From Epiperipatus broadwayi (Eukaryota; Onychophora; Udeonychophora; Euonychophora; Peripatidae): a stretch of DNA of 64,000 bases. The stretch is from positions 953,581 through 1,017,580 of the forward strand of contig JAQFVV010006476.1 in NCBI GenBank assembly GCA_028023455.1, given 5' to 3'. A program made the position numbers and the translations under genes. The notes under the pieces are model-generated. The model made no database searches. It was not told the origin of the DNA and saw nothing but the letters and a program-made list of their open reading frames with translations. Below, one piece after another: positions 47,732 to 59,191 of the stretch; position 1 is the stretch's first letter, and each line of letters opens with the position of its first letter.

Positions 47732-49419
47732 TGAACCGTGTTCGAATATGTGCATTCGAAACACCGGCCTCTTAGGCAGAGAAGAACATACTCGGAGAGT
47801 ATGTATGCCCAAACGATAGCTATAAAGTATATAACTAGCATTACATTTCCAGGACATAGCTTCTTCTCGGCTGTTGAGTTCAACACCAAGTTCAAAGCAG
47901 TTTTTTTTGTTTGTGTATAAACACGGGAGCCAGCTGCTTATTCTAAAAGAATACTAAAAGAATAGACAACGCACTTTGAACAGTGGCCACTAACTCAACG
48001 CCTAAATCCACGACTAGCTCAGTTGTTTGTAATCACTAATAGATTATACTTAATTAGTGGTTAAAAGACTTGATAAAAGGGAATTGATAAAAAGAATTGA
48101 CCGACAAATAAAGTTTAATTTGAAAGATAATTTATTAACTAACATTTATTTACTAAATTTAAACATTTTATACTTCTAATAAAACCCACGCATATTTTAA
48201 ATTAACATTCTAAATAGTTTAAATATTCTTGAATATTTTCATAACAGAACACTGGGAATTTATTTACTTTGACTAATAATATTGATATGAGGCACGCACA
48301 TATTAATTCATGCACACACATAATAATGATAATAAAGGACTACATAGCATTTGAAATTTAATCACACACATCAATAGTTCATTTATGTATGAAATAGAGT
48401 TCATATAATTAGACTCTTGAAAGATTCGTATGAATTAATGCAATGTAAAGGCTATTACAGTATAAACGAAGTAAGCAAATGTTTTACCTAAGCTTTTGAA
48501 TGTAGACGTAGAATTTTTTTCTCTTTGGTGGCTGCTTTCGGTGAGGATATTTCCATTATGAATGCTTACCAGCCAGCTGGGACTTTTCCTTGATGAGTTT
48601 CCTGATTTTCATGATTATTACTATTGGAGACAATTAGATATCGATGAAGATTTTCTAAGTTGTTACGTTGACATTATTTCACGGGAAGATCTTGCTGTTT
48701 TCATCGGACTTTTTAGGCTGTGGAGAGGTGTGAATTCCCAAAATCTTCTCAACACTGCATTTTGTTTGTTAACTGACTCAATTAATTTCTGAACTGCACT
48801 CACTCAATAAATTTGTGAACTGAACTCACTCAACTAATTTGTGAACTGACTACTGTCCGATAAAAAAAAGTCTATTTATATCTGCAACGTGTTGTCGAAA
48901 TATTTCCGGCAAAGATCTGTTGTCGAATTCCAGTGATAATCATTTGATAAACATGTTGTTTTATTTTATTAATAACCATTGCCATGTTTTTAATGATAAT
49001 CTTCTTTTATTTCACATACATTTTTATTTATTTACAAATCGCACATATATTTTTAATACAATTTACTATTTAGTTTTAACATTATTTTTTTTCTTTAATT
49101 AAACTTGAATGAAAAGAGATTTGTACATTTTAACTTTTTAAATTATATTTTCACGAATACTAATAAAAACTCTTTACTTCCTTTTATAATCCTTAGTTTA
49201 ATTTCTCTAATGAAACACCCCTCTCCTCCCCCTGATTAATTAATTGTAGCTTTTTTTATTTCAAAACTAACGCTAAAAAACTATTTGATTCTTATCTTTT
49301 TTCTAAAACAAACTGCAATAAACTTTTCAATGTTTAATTTTATGTTTTCTTTTATGAACGATTATTTTAATAATATAATTTTAGATAAAATTATATGTGC
49401 CTATATCAATATAGGTACA
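47732..49419 (-). repeat. 3' LTR of the non-autonomous element
   Basis: About 1.69 kb. It is co-linear with the other LTR, with scattered substitutions and indels (for example near 48290, where this copy has extra bases). Short open stretches inside, such as 76 codons at 48562-48792, exist in both LTRs but run antisense to the element and have no family signature. Confidence 0.85.
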
Positions 49420-49420
49420 T

Positions 49421-49440
49421 TACACCGCCCTTCCTTTTGA
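49421..49440 (-). promoter_or_regulatory. Polypurine tract
   Basis: On the minus strand CAAAAGGAAGGGCGG lies a few bases before the 3' LTR, the place where second-strand synthesis is primed in LTR elements. Confidence 0.55.
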
Positions 49441-49669
49441 AAGTAAAATGCATCATTTTTGACCATTTTATCTCTGACAACATTAAATCTTAATTTATTA
49501 TTCTTTCTAAGTTTGCTTTTTGGTATCTTTTCCTTTTCATGCTAAGAGCAATCTCCAATTATGCTTTTCTTCTTTCTATGCTGGTAACATTGCTTACAAT
49601 GTTCATCCTGGATAATGACCACGAGGACAAACTAAATTTGTGGCACAGGGATCTTTTATAAACAAAGCT

Positions 49670-49865
49670 TTGGCTGCCGATTCTCTTGATCGGACTTTGA
49701 CTAAGAAAAGGTGGCTGCAAATGGCAGGAATTTCAACTGCCCATTTCCGACTGACGCCCTGGAAAACGATTGCCGATTCTCTTGATCGGACTTTGACTAA
49801 GCAGCTGTGAATGGCAGGAATTTTCAACTGTCAATTTCTGACTTACGCTTTGGAAAACGAGGTAT
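49670..49865. repeat. Two tandem units inside the LTR element
   Basis: A unit of about 100 bases ('gccgattctcttgatcggac', 'tttgactaag', 'aatggcaggaatttt', 'tttc(c/t)gac') occurs twice in a row between the ORF and the 3' LTR. The open stretch across it on the minus strand repeats VKVRSRESA for that reason. Confidence 0.65.
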
Positions 49866-50772
49866 GAGATATGGGGATTCTCCCCTGAAAAATGACATAC
49901 GACTTACTCTGGTTGTTGCCAGTGTGCTTTTTAAAAGAGGAATGATCCTGGCCAATCTGTTGCGGGTACTAGAACCTATCCAGTCGAGAGCTTTAACTTA
50001 ATCCTTATCTAACTTATTTCAATATTACCCTCATCCCTTAATTTCGAACCCTTATACATTCTTAGTACAACTTTCATTTATATTATTTATAACCTTACAG
50101 TATTATTTTTAAACTCATATGAACATTACTTTAACATATTTATTTATATTACTACATTATTTTTAAACTATTACGAACATTATTCTAAATATTTATTTGT
50201 GCGACAATATTATTTTGAAACTATCATGGACATCAATTTACATATTTATTTATATTACGATATTATTTTAACCCATTACTTTAACTTATACATTAACGTG
50301 CGTGTACTCCGAGAAAAAAAACTATTTTACTTTATTGCGATTCATTATCATACAAATATCTATTTGACTAACTTAATTTTATTCTAGAAATGCTGCTATC
50401 TTTTCATTTATTTAAACCTACAACTTTACTTTTACATCATTAACTTGACCCATTTATTTAACTTGATTTTATTGACTGATTTTCTTTTTTTTTTATTAGA
50501 GCTGTTTGTTTACGAGCATTTCTTCTTAATTAATATGTGTGTGGAGAAAAAAAAAATCTTTTATTTTGCGAAGTCTACGTTATTATTATCACTTGCAACA
50601 TTTCATTTATTATTATTCATTTATTTTTAAATTTATTGTCTTAAGTTTTAAATAGAAGTTTCAGATTTAATTTATTAGATTTATTTACTTCAGAATAATC
50701 ATATCCATGCTCATTGTCCATTTCCGGTCCTTTTTGTTTATTTCCTTTACTATTCCGCCCGTTTACTAACTC

Positions 50773-51525
50773 TTAAACTATGTCTGGCGGCTCCTTTTTT
50801 CTTTCTACAAATTCTATAATATACACTAACTTTCCTCTCTTATCGGTTCCGCTTTTATATTTTATTGCTTTATCTCTTTCTCTTTCCATTCTGTTTTCGA
50901 CTTCGTAACTCAGAAAACCTTTATACCTAGACAAACTCTGATTTACTTCAATCTGGGAATATTTTCTTCTACGCTTTCTCTTGGTTTTAAATCTACGTCT
51001 ACAGCAAATGCGAACGTTTACTTTAACCTTTTTAAATTTTTGTAAAAACTTTTCTACACTATCTACTACCTTGAACTTATGTTTTTCTTCTATTTCTTGA
51101 TCTACATTTGTGTCTGCTTTATTTATCACAATGCTATCTGATTCTAATTCAATTTCTATGTCTTTTATCACCTCAACTTCCTTTTCAACTTCCTGACTTT
51201 CTTTAATTAAATCTAACTCTATAACTTCTTGGTTCTTCTCTACCTTTACCGTTATCTCACATCTTATTTCTCTTACTTCTGCTCTGAGTTCTTTAATTTC
51301 TGTTTTAACCTGACTAATTTCTGCCTTCAATTCTGCTTTGAGTTCTTCTTTGAGCTCTTGTTGGCTTTGTTTAATTTCTTGACGCATTTCTTCCATCATA
51401 TTCATCATCATTTTCATCATCATTCGTGTCTCAGATACTTCTTCTTTCTCTTTTTCTACTAACTGGGGATTTTTAAAATATATTGGGCTTTCTTTCGGAT
51501 CCATTTTCAAAAATTTCAATTTCAA
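50773..51525 (-). CDS. Gag-like coiled-coil protein of the LTR element
   Basis: This 250-codon ORF is the only sizeable one in the element, about 350 bases inside the 5' LTR, where gag is expected. Near residue 35 there is a Met-rich stretch, followed by a long charged coiled coil of QEELKEELKAELKAE type (about 45-130). Next comes an acidic segment and then a very basic one, RRRFKTKRKRRRK (about 178-190), likely to bind nucleic acid. There is no CCHC knuckle and no protease motif. The role as a capsid or RNA-packaging protein is inferred from position only. ATG at 51525 is the first in frame; a second Met at residue 8 starts MDPKESP and could be the real start. Confidence 0.6.
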   Translation of the reverse strand: MKLKFLKMDPKESPIYFKNPQLVEKEKEEVSETRMMMKMMMNMMEEMRQEIKQSQQELKEELKAELKAEISQVKTEIKELRAEVREIRCEITVKVEKNQEVIELDLIKESQEVEKEVEVIKDIEIELESDSIVINKADTNVDQEIEEKHKFKVVDSVEKFLQKFKKVKVNVRICCRRRFKTKRKRRRKYSQIEVNQSLSRYKGFLSYEVENRMERERDKAIKYKSGTDKRGKLVYIIEFVERKKEPPDIV

Positions 51526-51849
51526 AGTACTAGCACTTATGTTAAACTAAATTTAAATACGACTTATTTATTTATTTTTTCTTACTAAGATGGAAACTCA
51601 CGCTAACTCCATCCTTTTAGTCCTTTTCTCTACCCGATCTAATGCTTTAACTCCACCCAAATATCAACTGTCTCTGATTTGATAGCATACATGTCAAAAT
51701 CTCTTTTCATTTAAAGAAAAAAAAATCGGTCAATTCTTTTTTTTTTTAAAAAAAAAATTAAAACACTTTCACAAATGTAATTTAGCTTTTTATAAAAAAA
51801 TTTTAAACAAGAAACATAGTATTTTGTTACTATTGTTTCTTAGGTTCAG

Positions 51850-51872
51850 CCCCACAGTTGGGTATAGCCATT
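51850..51872 (-). promoter_or_regulatory. Putative primer-binding site
   Basis: On the minus strand the bases directly after the 5' LTR read AATGGCTATACCC. TGG two bases inside the LTR end is the usual complement of a tRNA 3' CCA. I cannot assign the tRNA. Confidence 0.4.
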
Positions 51873-53554
51873 TGAACCATGTTTGATATGTGCCTTTGAA
51901 ACACTCGCCTCTTAGGCAGAGAAGAACATACTCGGAGAGTATGTATGCCCAAACGATAGCTATAAAGTATATAACTAGCGTTACATTTCCAGGACATAGC
52001 TTCTTCTCGGCTGTTGAGTTCAACACCAAGTTCAAAGCAGTTTTTTTGTTTGTGTATAAACACGGGTGCCAGCTTCTTATTCTAAAAGAATACTAAAAGA
52101 ATAGACAATGCACTTTAAACAGTGGCTACTAACTCAACGCCTAAATCCACGACTAGCTCAGTTGTTTGTAATCACTAATAGATTATACTTAATTAGTGGT
52201 TAAAAGACTTGATAAAAGGGAATTGATAAAAAGAATTGACCGACAAATAAAGTTTAATTTGAAAGATAATTTATTAACTAACATTTATTTACTAAATTTA
52301 AACATTTTATACTTCTAATAAAACACAACACGCATATTTTAAATTAACATTCTAAATAGTTTAAATATTCTTGCATATTTTCATAACAGAACACTGGGAA
52401 TTTATCTACTTTGACTAATAATATTGATCACACACATATTAATTCATGCACACACATAATAATGATAATAAAGAACTACATAGCATTTGAAATTTAATCA
52501 CACACATCAATAGTTCATTTATGTATGATATAGAGTTCATATAATTAGACTCTTGAAAGATTCGTACGAATTAATGCAATGCAATGGCTATTACAGTATA
52601 AACAAAATAAGCAAATGTTTTACCTAGGCTTTTGAATGTAGACGTAGAATTTTGTTCTCTTTGGTGGCTGCTTTCGGTGAGGATATTTCCATTATGAATG
52701 CTTACCAGCCGGCTGGGACTTTTCCTTGATGAGTTTCCTGATTTTCATGATTATTACTATTGGAGACAATTAGATATTGATGGAGATTTTTTAAGTTGTT
52801 ATGTTGACATTATTTCACGGGCAGATCTTGCTGTTTTCATCGGACTTTTTAGGCTGTGGAGAGGCGTGAATTCCCAAAATCTTCTCAACACTGCATTTTG
52901 TTTGTTAACTGACTCAATTAATTTCTGAACTGCACTCACTCAATAAATTTGTCAACTGAACTCACTCAACTAATTTGTGAACTGACTACTGTCCGATAAA
53001 AAAAAGTCTATTTATATCTGCAACGTGTTGTGGAAATATTTCCAGCAAAGATCTGTTGTCGAATTCTAGTGATAATCATTTGATAAACATGTTGTTTTAT
53101 TTTATTAATAACCATTGCCATGTTTTTAATGATAATCTTTTTTTATTTCGCATACATTTTTATTTATTTACAAATCGCACATATATTTTTAATACAATTT
53201 ACTATTTAGTTTTAACATTATTTTTTTTCTTTAATTAAACTTGAATGAAAAGAGATTTGTACGTTTTAACTTTTTAAATTATATTTTTATGAATACTAAT
53301 AAAAACTCTTTACTTCCTTTTATAACCCTTAGTTTAATTTTTCTAACGAAACACCCCTCTCCCCCCCTGATTAATTAATTGTAGCTTTTTTTATTTCAAA
53401 ACTAACGCTAAAAAACTATTTGATTCTTATCTTTTTTCTAAAACAAACTGCAATAAACTCTTCAACGTTTAATTTTATGTTTTCTTTTATGAACGATTAT
53501 TTTAATAGTATAATTTTAGATAAAATTATATGTGCCTATATCAATATAGGTACA
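51873..53554 (-). repeat. 5' LTR of the non-autonomous element
   Basis: About 1.68 kb, TG...CA on the minus strand. It carries the promoter role for the element. It matches the other LTR along its whole length. Confidence 0.85.
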
Positions 53555-53821
53555 ATATATTTAAATTTCCAATCAGAGTAAAAATGTTAAACACTTTTCA
53601 CTTAAAATAATATTTCATATTTACAAACATTATTATGTACACATACTAAACGTGATATGTACATAAGGGGTATACATTTTAACTTATAGCAAAAGTATCT
53701 AGTGATATATGTATATTAACTATAAGTATCCACTAATATAGTTCTACATTTTCATTTACTGTACCAATACAAAAAACTTAAAAAAAATAGAATTAAATTT
53801 TTTTATATATTAAACACTTTT

Positions 53822-54032
53822 ACTGTCTGTGCATTAAAATGAAAAAAAAATTGTTTTTTCAATTACAATTGGGATTTTAGATTTAACAATAGCTTGTGGG
53901 AGGGGGGTCCAGAAATTAATTAAGTGAATCTCTATTAATATCTGGACTCCCATACTTTTATTTCAAGTTAAATCTAAAACCCTCAATTGTAGTTGAATAA
54001 ACAATTTTTTTTCTTTCTAGTGCACAGTCAAT
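53822..54032. repeat. Foldback repeat in gene 2 intron
   Basis: Arms at about 53822-53920 and 53938-54032 pair with several mismatches ('attgttttttcaattacaat' against 'attgtagttgaataaacaat'). The centre has a G-rich strand ('gggaggggggtcc') facing 'ggactccc'. Confidence 0.55.
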
Positions 54033-54034
54033 AA

Positions 54035-55027
54035 AAGCATTTAATATAAAGATATTTTCGATCTGTATTATTATCAGTGTTTAATTTAAATTAAATAATA
54101 ATTTCTAGAAAATAGTGATCTAAAAATATTTCAACAAAATGGATATGATCACAAAAAATACAATTTAACTATACGTATTTAATATAAGGTAAATTATTCT
54201 TCACATATAAACTGTAATAAGCAGAGTAGCTAAAATTCAAAAAACATTAACCACTAAAACTATTTTTCCAAATGCTTTCAGTACTGTGTACCATAATCAT
54301 GGAGACATATTGGAACATATTCCAATATGTTACCATGATTCAGGTGCAAATAATTTTCATTATCTGCCACAGTTTTTGTGTTACTTATTTAATATAAGGT
54401 AAATAACTTATGTTTATCATCAACCTTAATTAAAGATATATACATATGCAAATAAAGGAACATGAAAATTCCATAAAGAGGAAGTTATGACCATAAAATA
54501 TAATGTTAGGTAAGGAAGTTTAAAAAATATGTTTATAAGCTTGGAAATGTTGGAAATAAACTTTTTTGTGTGTGAATAAATTGTTATAAAATTTTTTGTA
54601 TATTTTTTACATGTTATTAATAACAAATCAGGCTATAAAATGTGAAAAACTTTAAATGGTTTCCATCATATATAATAAGCTTATAAAAGCATATGTTATT
54701 ATTATAATACATTTTATAAAAACAGAAATCATAATATAACTGAATTCTATAATGGTCTCATTAGTTCTTTGGATAATTGATGAATGATTTTCAGATTAGG
54801 ATAATTGGATCTGTGTACAAAATGACTGATTGAAAAGAAGATATATGCTTATGGAATAATTTTATTATCTGGTGATTGTAAAATATAAACTTATGATCTC
54901 TCACAGATGCTAACAATAATAGATAAAATAATAAAATAGTTCAAATCAATGAATTATTACATGACTTTATACTTACATGTATGCTATACATTAATCCTTT
55001 AGGATTTCATGTTTTGTATTGTTACAC

Positions 55028-55068
<41 letters not shown>

Positions 55069-55630
55069 TCAGAGCCAATGCTTAAACAATCTAATAGAAT
55101 ATTAAAAATTTGTTGTCAAGGTAACGCTCAATTTTAGATAATAAAGAGAACCAATTATTATCTAGAAATGAGTATTGTCTTGACAATAGTTTGTAATATA
55201 TAGTATTGCCATGACAACAGACTTAATATTGGATTAGTTTATTTAAGCATATCTGCAGTGACATGATTTATATACGATAATCGGTTAGTTGTTAGCATTT
55301 ATAGTTTGCATATATATCAGAAAGAAATGATTTTTGCAGAAGTTAAAAGACAGCATTGCAAAATGTCAAATAAATAGAAATATTATTAATGTTATTATAT
55401 TTTTTTACTTTTTTCTCTTGGAGTTGGAATGACCACAATCATTTGTGATTGACTCCTGCTGATGATATGTATACTTACATTGCAAAATTATTGGTATTAT
55501 AAAGTGGATTATTAAATGAATAAATCATAATAAAAATTACTCAATAAAATATTAAATAAAACTTTAACTGCAACAAAATCAAGTCATACATCATGTGACT
55601 TAATTTAATAAGCTTGTTCTACAAATGTTA
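54035..55630. other. Gene 2 intron with AT run and small palindrome
   Basis: There is a small perfect hairpin near 54298-54345 and an AT run at 55031-55076. The segment 55335-55465 is the second copy of repeat R7 (see 21715-21910). No exon. Confidence 0.4.
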
Positions 55631-55635
55631 TATAA

Positions 55636-56166
55636 TGTGCATGCTAATAGCTCTTAACAAGCTTTTCTGAATATCCCTATCCTCAGACTGATTTCTAGTT
55701 CTAGCTGTCATCAGTGAAGCACTAGGATATTCAGGCATTAGATTTAAAAATACCAGATCAATCCCAGAGTTTATCTAGTTAACTATTAAGTAGAAAATCT
55801 GAAATTTTCAGATATCCATATGTCTTCCAATCCAGCAATCAAACTTAAATAGCTAAATGTGATTGAACTAAGTTCAGATACACCATATTTTAATAGCTTT
55901 AATATGGTGTATCAGAGCTTAATTCAGTCACATATGGTTATTTAAGTTAGATAGTTGGAGTAGTTCAGTTACATATGGCTATTTAAATTAGATAGCTGGA
56001 GTTGAAGACATATGGATGTCTGATAATTTCAGATTTTCTACTTAATAATTAACTATTAGACAAATTCTGGCCTTAACCTGGTATTTTTAAATCTAATACC
56101 TGAATATTCTAGTGCTTCACTGATGACAACCAGAGCTAGAAACTGGCGGGAAAAGCTTGTTAACAA
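55636..56166. mobile_element. Long foldback element with hammerhead-like core (family R5)
   Basis: Arms of about 230 bases (55636-55880 and 55945-56166) pair with interruptions. In the left arm, the minus strand reads CTGATGA (plus 55708-55714), GAAAT (55691-55695), a CA loop and GUC (55686-55688). Stem I is CTTCA/TGAGG. The right arm has CTGATGA (56120-56126) and GAAAC (56139-56143) on the plus strand, but the cleavage triplet is lost. A fragment of the same end is at 58437-58490. It ends about 60 bases before the second LDLa exon. Confidence 0.55.
55681..55719 (-). ncRNA. Hammerhead-like core in R5, left arm
   Basis: On the minus strand stem I (CTTCA with TGAGG) forms five pairs. CUGAUGA and GAAA are intact, A15.1-U16.1 and a U-G pair form stem III, and the cleavage triplet is GUC. 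Stem II is short (AG/CU). Compared with R2, the third stem I pair changes from U-G to U-A and the fourth from C-G to U-G, which keeps pairing. Activity is not shown. Confidence 0.4.
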
Positions 56167-56225
56167 CTACTAGCACATTCATTACATAAATAAAACTGTA
56201 AGACTAATTTGATGATTATTTTTAG

Positions 56226-56348
56226 AATGTACTTCTACTAATGAATGGTCCTGTGCTAATGGTCAATTGTGTATTCCAAAACAATATCTGTGTAATGGAA
56301 AGGCTGATTGTAGTGATGCATCAGATGAAGATTCTACTCGATGCTACA
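56226..56348 (+). CDS. Gene 2: second LDL-receptor class A domain exon
   Basis: The acceptor TTTTTAG ends at 56225 and the donor GTATGT starts at 56349; phases are 1 in and 1 out. The joined codon is K, then CTSTNEWSCANGQLCIPKQY, followed by LCNGKADCSDASDE and TRCY. Six cysteines and the calcium-binding acidic box are present. It follows directly from the first LDLa exon by phase. The 18-kb intron between them contains the LTR element. Confidence 0.92.
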
Positions 56349-56609
56349 GTATGTATTAATAATCAGCATTAAATATTAGTGCTGTATGGCCAATAATAAA
56401 TATAATTAATTCTATGTGAATTTTTTGATGTGTTTGAATGTGGCAATAAAAATCATAATTTTTGAAAAAGAAAATTAAATATAATGTTTGCATCTAATAT
56501 ACTATGGTAGTATTACTTTTTTTAGACAGAAAACAAAACATTTTTCACTTTCATCTTTTTATGTTTATGATCATTAATTATTTTAATCTATTTAATGACA
56601 TCCAGCATA

Positions 56610-56815
56610 GTTTCAGTGCAGTTTGAAAGCTATAATTGACTATTGGTCAGTCTGCTTTTAGAACAGGTTGGTTATGTTTGCCTGTTTAATGAGGTTTTCT
56701 CACTCTCTTTAGTCAAGTTGCAATTTTCAGTGTCTATATAAAAATATTACACCATAGATAAAGGAGGTTGCCTTGACAACCAATTGAGATTGTTGAACAT
56801 TCAAGTTAATGTGAA
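56610..56815. repeat. R3 copy
   Basis: It shares 'tcagtctgcttttagaacag', 'gtttaatgaggt', 'gtgtctatataaa' and 'gttgccttgac' with the cluster at 16195-17520. Confidence 0.55.
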
Positions 56816-56999
56816 TTCCATATTATAATTTAGTTAAAATTTTTAGCTAAAATCTAACCAAGACAATAAACAATTTAAAAACGGTTATGGAAAGCTATAC
56901 TTCACAATCTAATAATAGGTAATAGTACATTGTTTGAGCTAATTTAAGCCAAAAGATGATCTTACAGTTTTTGATAAGATTTCAGAAAAGTTAATTATA

Positions 57000-57560
57000 G
57001 TTGTTTTATACATGTAATTAAAGGAATTTGAATTCAGGATTTTTAAATCTATCCATCCTTCATTCTCCATTCCATCTCAAACAACTGATCTAATGAACAC
57101 ACACATGTGCAAAAATACATGATTCCTAGTATACATATTTTGTGCAGAATCAGCACTCATCAGTTGGGTCAGATCATAATCTTCCATACATATATAAGTC
57201 AGTGATGAGTTTATATTAAAATATTAGTTCCTCAAACTGTAATAGACAAGATTCAATCTTCTCATCCTTCCAACTATTCAACCACTCATTTCACTGAAAC
57301 ATTGATAATGGAACACTCAATGCTTTAATGGATTTGATATTGTATGTAAACATTATGTCAATCTAACCCCTCATTTTATCAGATATTATGTATCCATATA
57401 TATTAATAAGAGTGGGACAGGCTGAACTTGTACTAAGATGTAATCTATTTCCAAAGCAATATATAATTCTAAAGCCGTATGTAAATTTGCTAATACTGAA
57501 TATTTCTTATGTATAAGCAAATTTACATAAGGCCTTAGAATTAATTATACTTTAAATTTC
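57000..57560. repeat. Dispersed repeat R4, copy 2
   Basis: Second copy of 3361-3960. It ends in a clear hairpin at 57472-57543 ('gtaaatttgctaata' against its complement). Confidence 0.55.
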
Positions 57561-58281
57561 GCGTGTATATAGTTTTTGTTTAGCTATAAAATCTTATAAG
57601 AACTTGAATATTAAGCTATAAGTAAATCTGTGTTTTGGCTTTTAATGTACTATGATTTATTACTAGCCATATAGTTTCAGCTTAGCACAAGTAGTTTTTA
57701 CATAACTGTTGCCTTATTTACATCTCAACTGAAAATTTTCACTACATTATAACTTGGAATGCCTAGTTCTTTAATGTTTTCATATTCTATCACTCTATAA
57801 TATATGTATTAAAAAGACTGCTTTCATGGACAAAAGATGTTTTTTAAATCTTGTTTTTGAGAGCAACCATATTTAATAAAATAAAATAAAAGTGAAAATA
57901 CCAACATTTCTCTCACAAACGAAAGTGAATCACTTAAATTTAAGCCAAGCTATTCAAGAACCACGTGATAAATTATCTCGGCAACATCACGTGATTACTA
58001 CTTTACTCAGTTGAGGACAAGATGTTATCATATCGAAACGTTCGGTATTTTATTTTTTATTAAATACGATTATATCTGAAAACATGATTTATAAAATATA
58101 TATTTGTTTTTATAGATTTATTATTCTTTTTTTTTCAGATCAGCTATCAACATTTTTCTTCTGTCTTATTTTTCCCACTCATCTATCAGTTTCTCTTCTT
58201 CTCTCTCAAATATTCATTTCCTGTTTATTCACCATTTATCACTAATAATCCTATCCAACAATCTTATTTTTTTTATTTTAG
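57561..58281. other. Gene 2 intron with 'cgaaacgttcggtattttat' motif
   Basis: A segment near 58008-58060 ('gaggacaagatgtt', then the title motif) has the CGAAAC box seen in the foldbacks at 5.0, 18.6 and 28.1 kb, but the box before it reads TTGAGGA. Nothing else was recognised. Confidence 0.35.
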
Positions 58282-58296
58282 TCCAAACTTGCATAG
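58282..58296 (+). CDS. Gene 2: possible 15-base microexon
   Basis: A strong T-rich tract ending TTTTATTTTAG (to 58281) is followed by 15 bases and then GTAAAT (58297). Its phases (1 in, 1 out) fit between the LDLa exon at 56226 and the SRCR exon at 59045, and it adds I-Q-T-C-I. The join also turns the first SRCR residue from Arg into Gly, giving CIGSTTVRLVNG, a more usual lead-in to an SRCR domain. Direct joining of 56348 to 59045 is also in frame, so this may be an alternative exon or chance. Confidence 0.4.
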   Translation, partial: SKLA

Positions 58297-58740
58297 GTAA
58301 ATAAATTATTTTGTATTCAAAACCTAAACCTGTTTAGTCGTTAAATGTTTTAATTATTCTTACATATTCAAAATTTATAATTTTTTCCTTAACTTACAAT
58401 TTTTTGCATATGTTATATATAGAGCTCGCAAAACAAACCCTTAACAAGCTTTGTAGAATATCCCAACCTCAGACGGTTCTACTACTTTATAAAGCCATCC
58501 TTTAATTGAAGTTTTAAACTTTTCAAATATGAAGTAGTTTTGGTCTTTTAAAAAAGATGTATATTTGGGATTTAGTAGTTTTAAAAAATGTTATTTAATT
58601 TTGTTAAAAGATGAATAATTTAATAAAAATTCATAAAGATTAATGAACTGCACAATTAGTCGTTTCTATTCATGTAATAATCTTTATTCAAAAATTCAGT
58701 TATGAAAAAAATAATAATTTAAAGACAAGAAGTATATATA

Positions 58741-58849
58741 GCCAAGCGTTGGTAGCCGAGATGTCAGCGCAGCTGCCTTGCAAGCAAGCATTTGCTTGCA
58801 GACAGTTGTCGCGGGTTCGCTTCCCAGCCGATGTTTTGACATATGGAAA
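58741..58849 (+). mobile_element. tRNA-derived SINE with target-site duplication
   Basis: This plus-strand copy carries both internal promoter boxes: A box region GGTAGCCGAGATGTCAGC (58751-58768) and B box GGGTTCGCTTCCC (58813-58825). It ends in 'catatggaaaa'. aagtatatata flanks at 58730-58740 and 58850-58860. A small internal duplication ('gcaagcaagcatttgcttgc') distinguishes it from the copy at 22905. It lies 200 bases ahead of the SRCR exon. Confidence 0.85.
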
Positions 58850-59044
58850 AAGTATATATACTCTGCATTAATATACATATTTATTTAAATTAGTTTACAA
58901 CTGAAGTTTATATCTTAACACAAAAGTATATGCTATGCTTTGTGTAGAAATTAGATCAAAATAATTGTTTAAAATTTATAAACAAAACAATTTATCTGCA
59001 TGCAAAATATTATTTTAGATAATACTTTTTTTTTTCTAAATTAG

Positions 59045-59189
59045 GATCAACTACGGTCAGGTTGGTTAATGGAGTAACCGAAGATTCCGGAATCGTGCAA
59101 ATTCGGAAGTATGGCGTTTGGGGGTCCATTTGTGATCACGAGTGGGACTACAAAGATGCCGCAGTCGTCTGCAGAATGCTAGGATATCA
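59045..59189 (+). CDS. Gene 2: first half of an SRCR domain
   Basis: The exon starts after TTAG (59044) in phase 1 and ends in phase 2 before GTAATA (59190). It reads STTVRLVNGVTEDSGIVQIR, then YGVWGSICDHEWDYKDAAVVC and RMLGY. VRLVNG, the GxVQI-like strand, the W-G-x-I-C-D and the VVCRMLGY helix are the hallmarks of the N-terminal half of a scavenger receptor Cys-rich domain, which mediates protein or carbohydrate binding. The rest of the domain was not found before 64000, so it must lie beyond the window. In proteases with this domain order the catalytic domain follows. Confidence 0.92.
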
Positions 59190-59191
59190 GT

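Larger units (their letters stand above)
47732..53554 (-). mobile_element. Non-autonomous LTR retrotransposon (minus strand)
   Basis: Two direct repeats (47732-49419 and 51873-53554) bracket a 2.45-kb interior. Read on the minus strand, each LTR begins TGTACC and ends GGTTCA (TG...CA). AATGG follows the 5' LTR, as for a primer-binding site. A purine tract lies just before the 3' LTR. The flanks share ATAT (or six bases, ATATAT), compatible with a target-site duplication but low in complexity. The interior holds one ORF (50773-51525) and no protease, reverse transcriptase or integrase, so it must depend on another element. By eye the LTRs differ by a few percent including short indels, so the insertion is not brand new. 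It lies in the long intron between the two LDLa exons. Confidence 0.85.

Noticed and set aside
47596-47895. Minus-strand ORFs across the LTR edge, repeated at 51790-52063
   Set aside because: They cross LTR borders, overlap in two frames and are explained by LTR duplication.
48562-48792. 76-codon ORF, also present at 52698-52928
   Set aside because: It occurs twice only because it lies in both LTRs; it is antisense to the element and has no recognisable family features.
51229-51462. 77-codon plus-strand ORF
   Set aside because: Antisense shadow of the coiled-coil ORF of the LTR element.
58008-58060. Hammerhead ribozyme at the 'cgaaacgttcgg' motif
   Set aside because: The CUGANGA box is TTGAGGA and stem I does not pair.
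58741-58849. tRNA gene
   Set aside because: Has A and B boxes but no cloverleaf; other copies with tails and target-site duplications show that it is a SINE.
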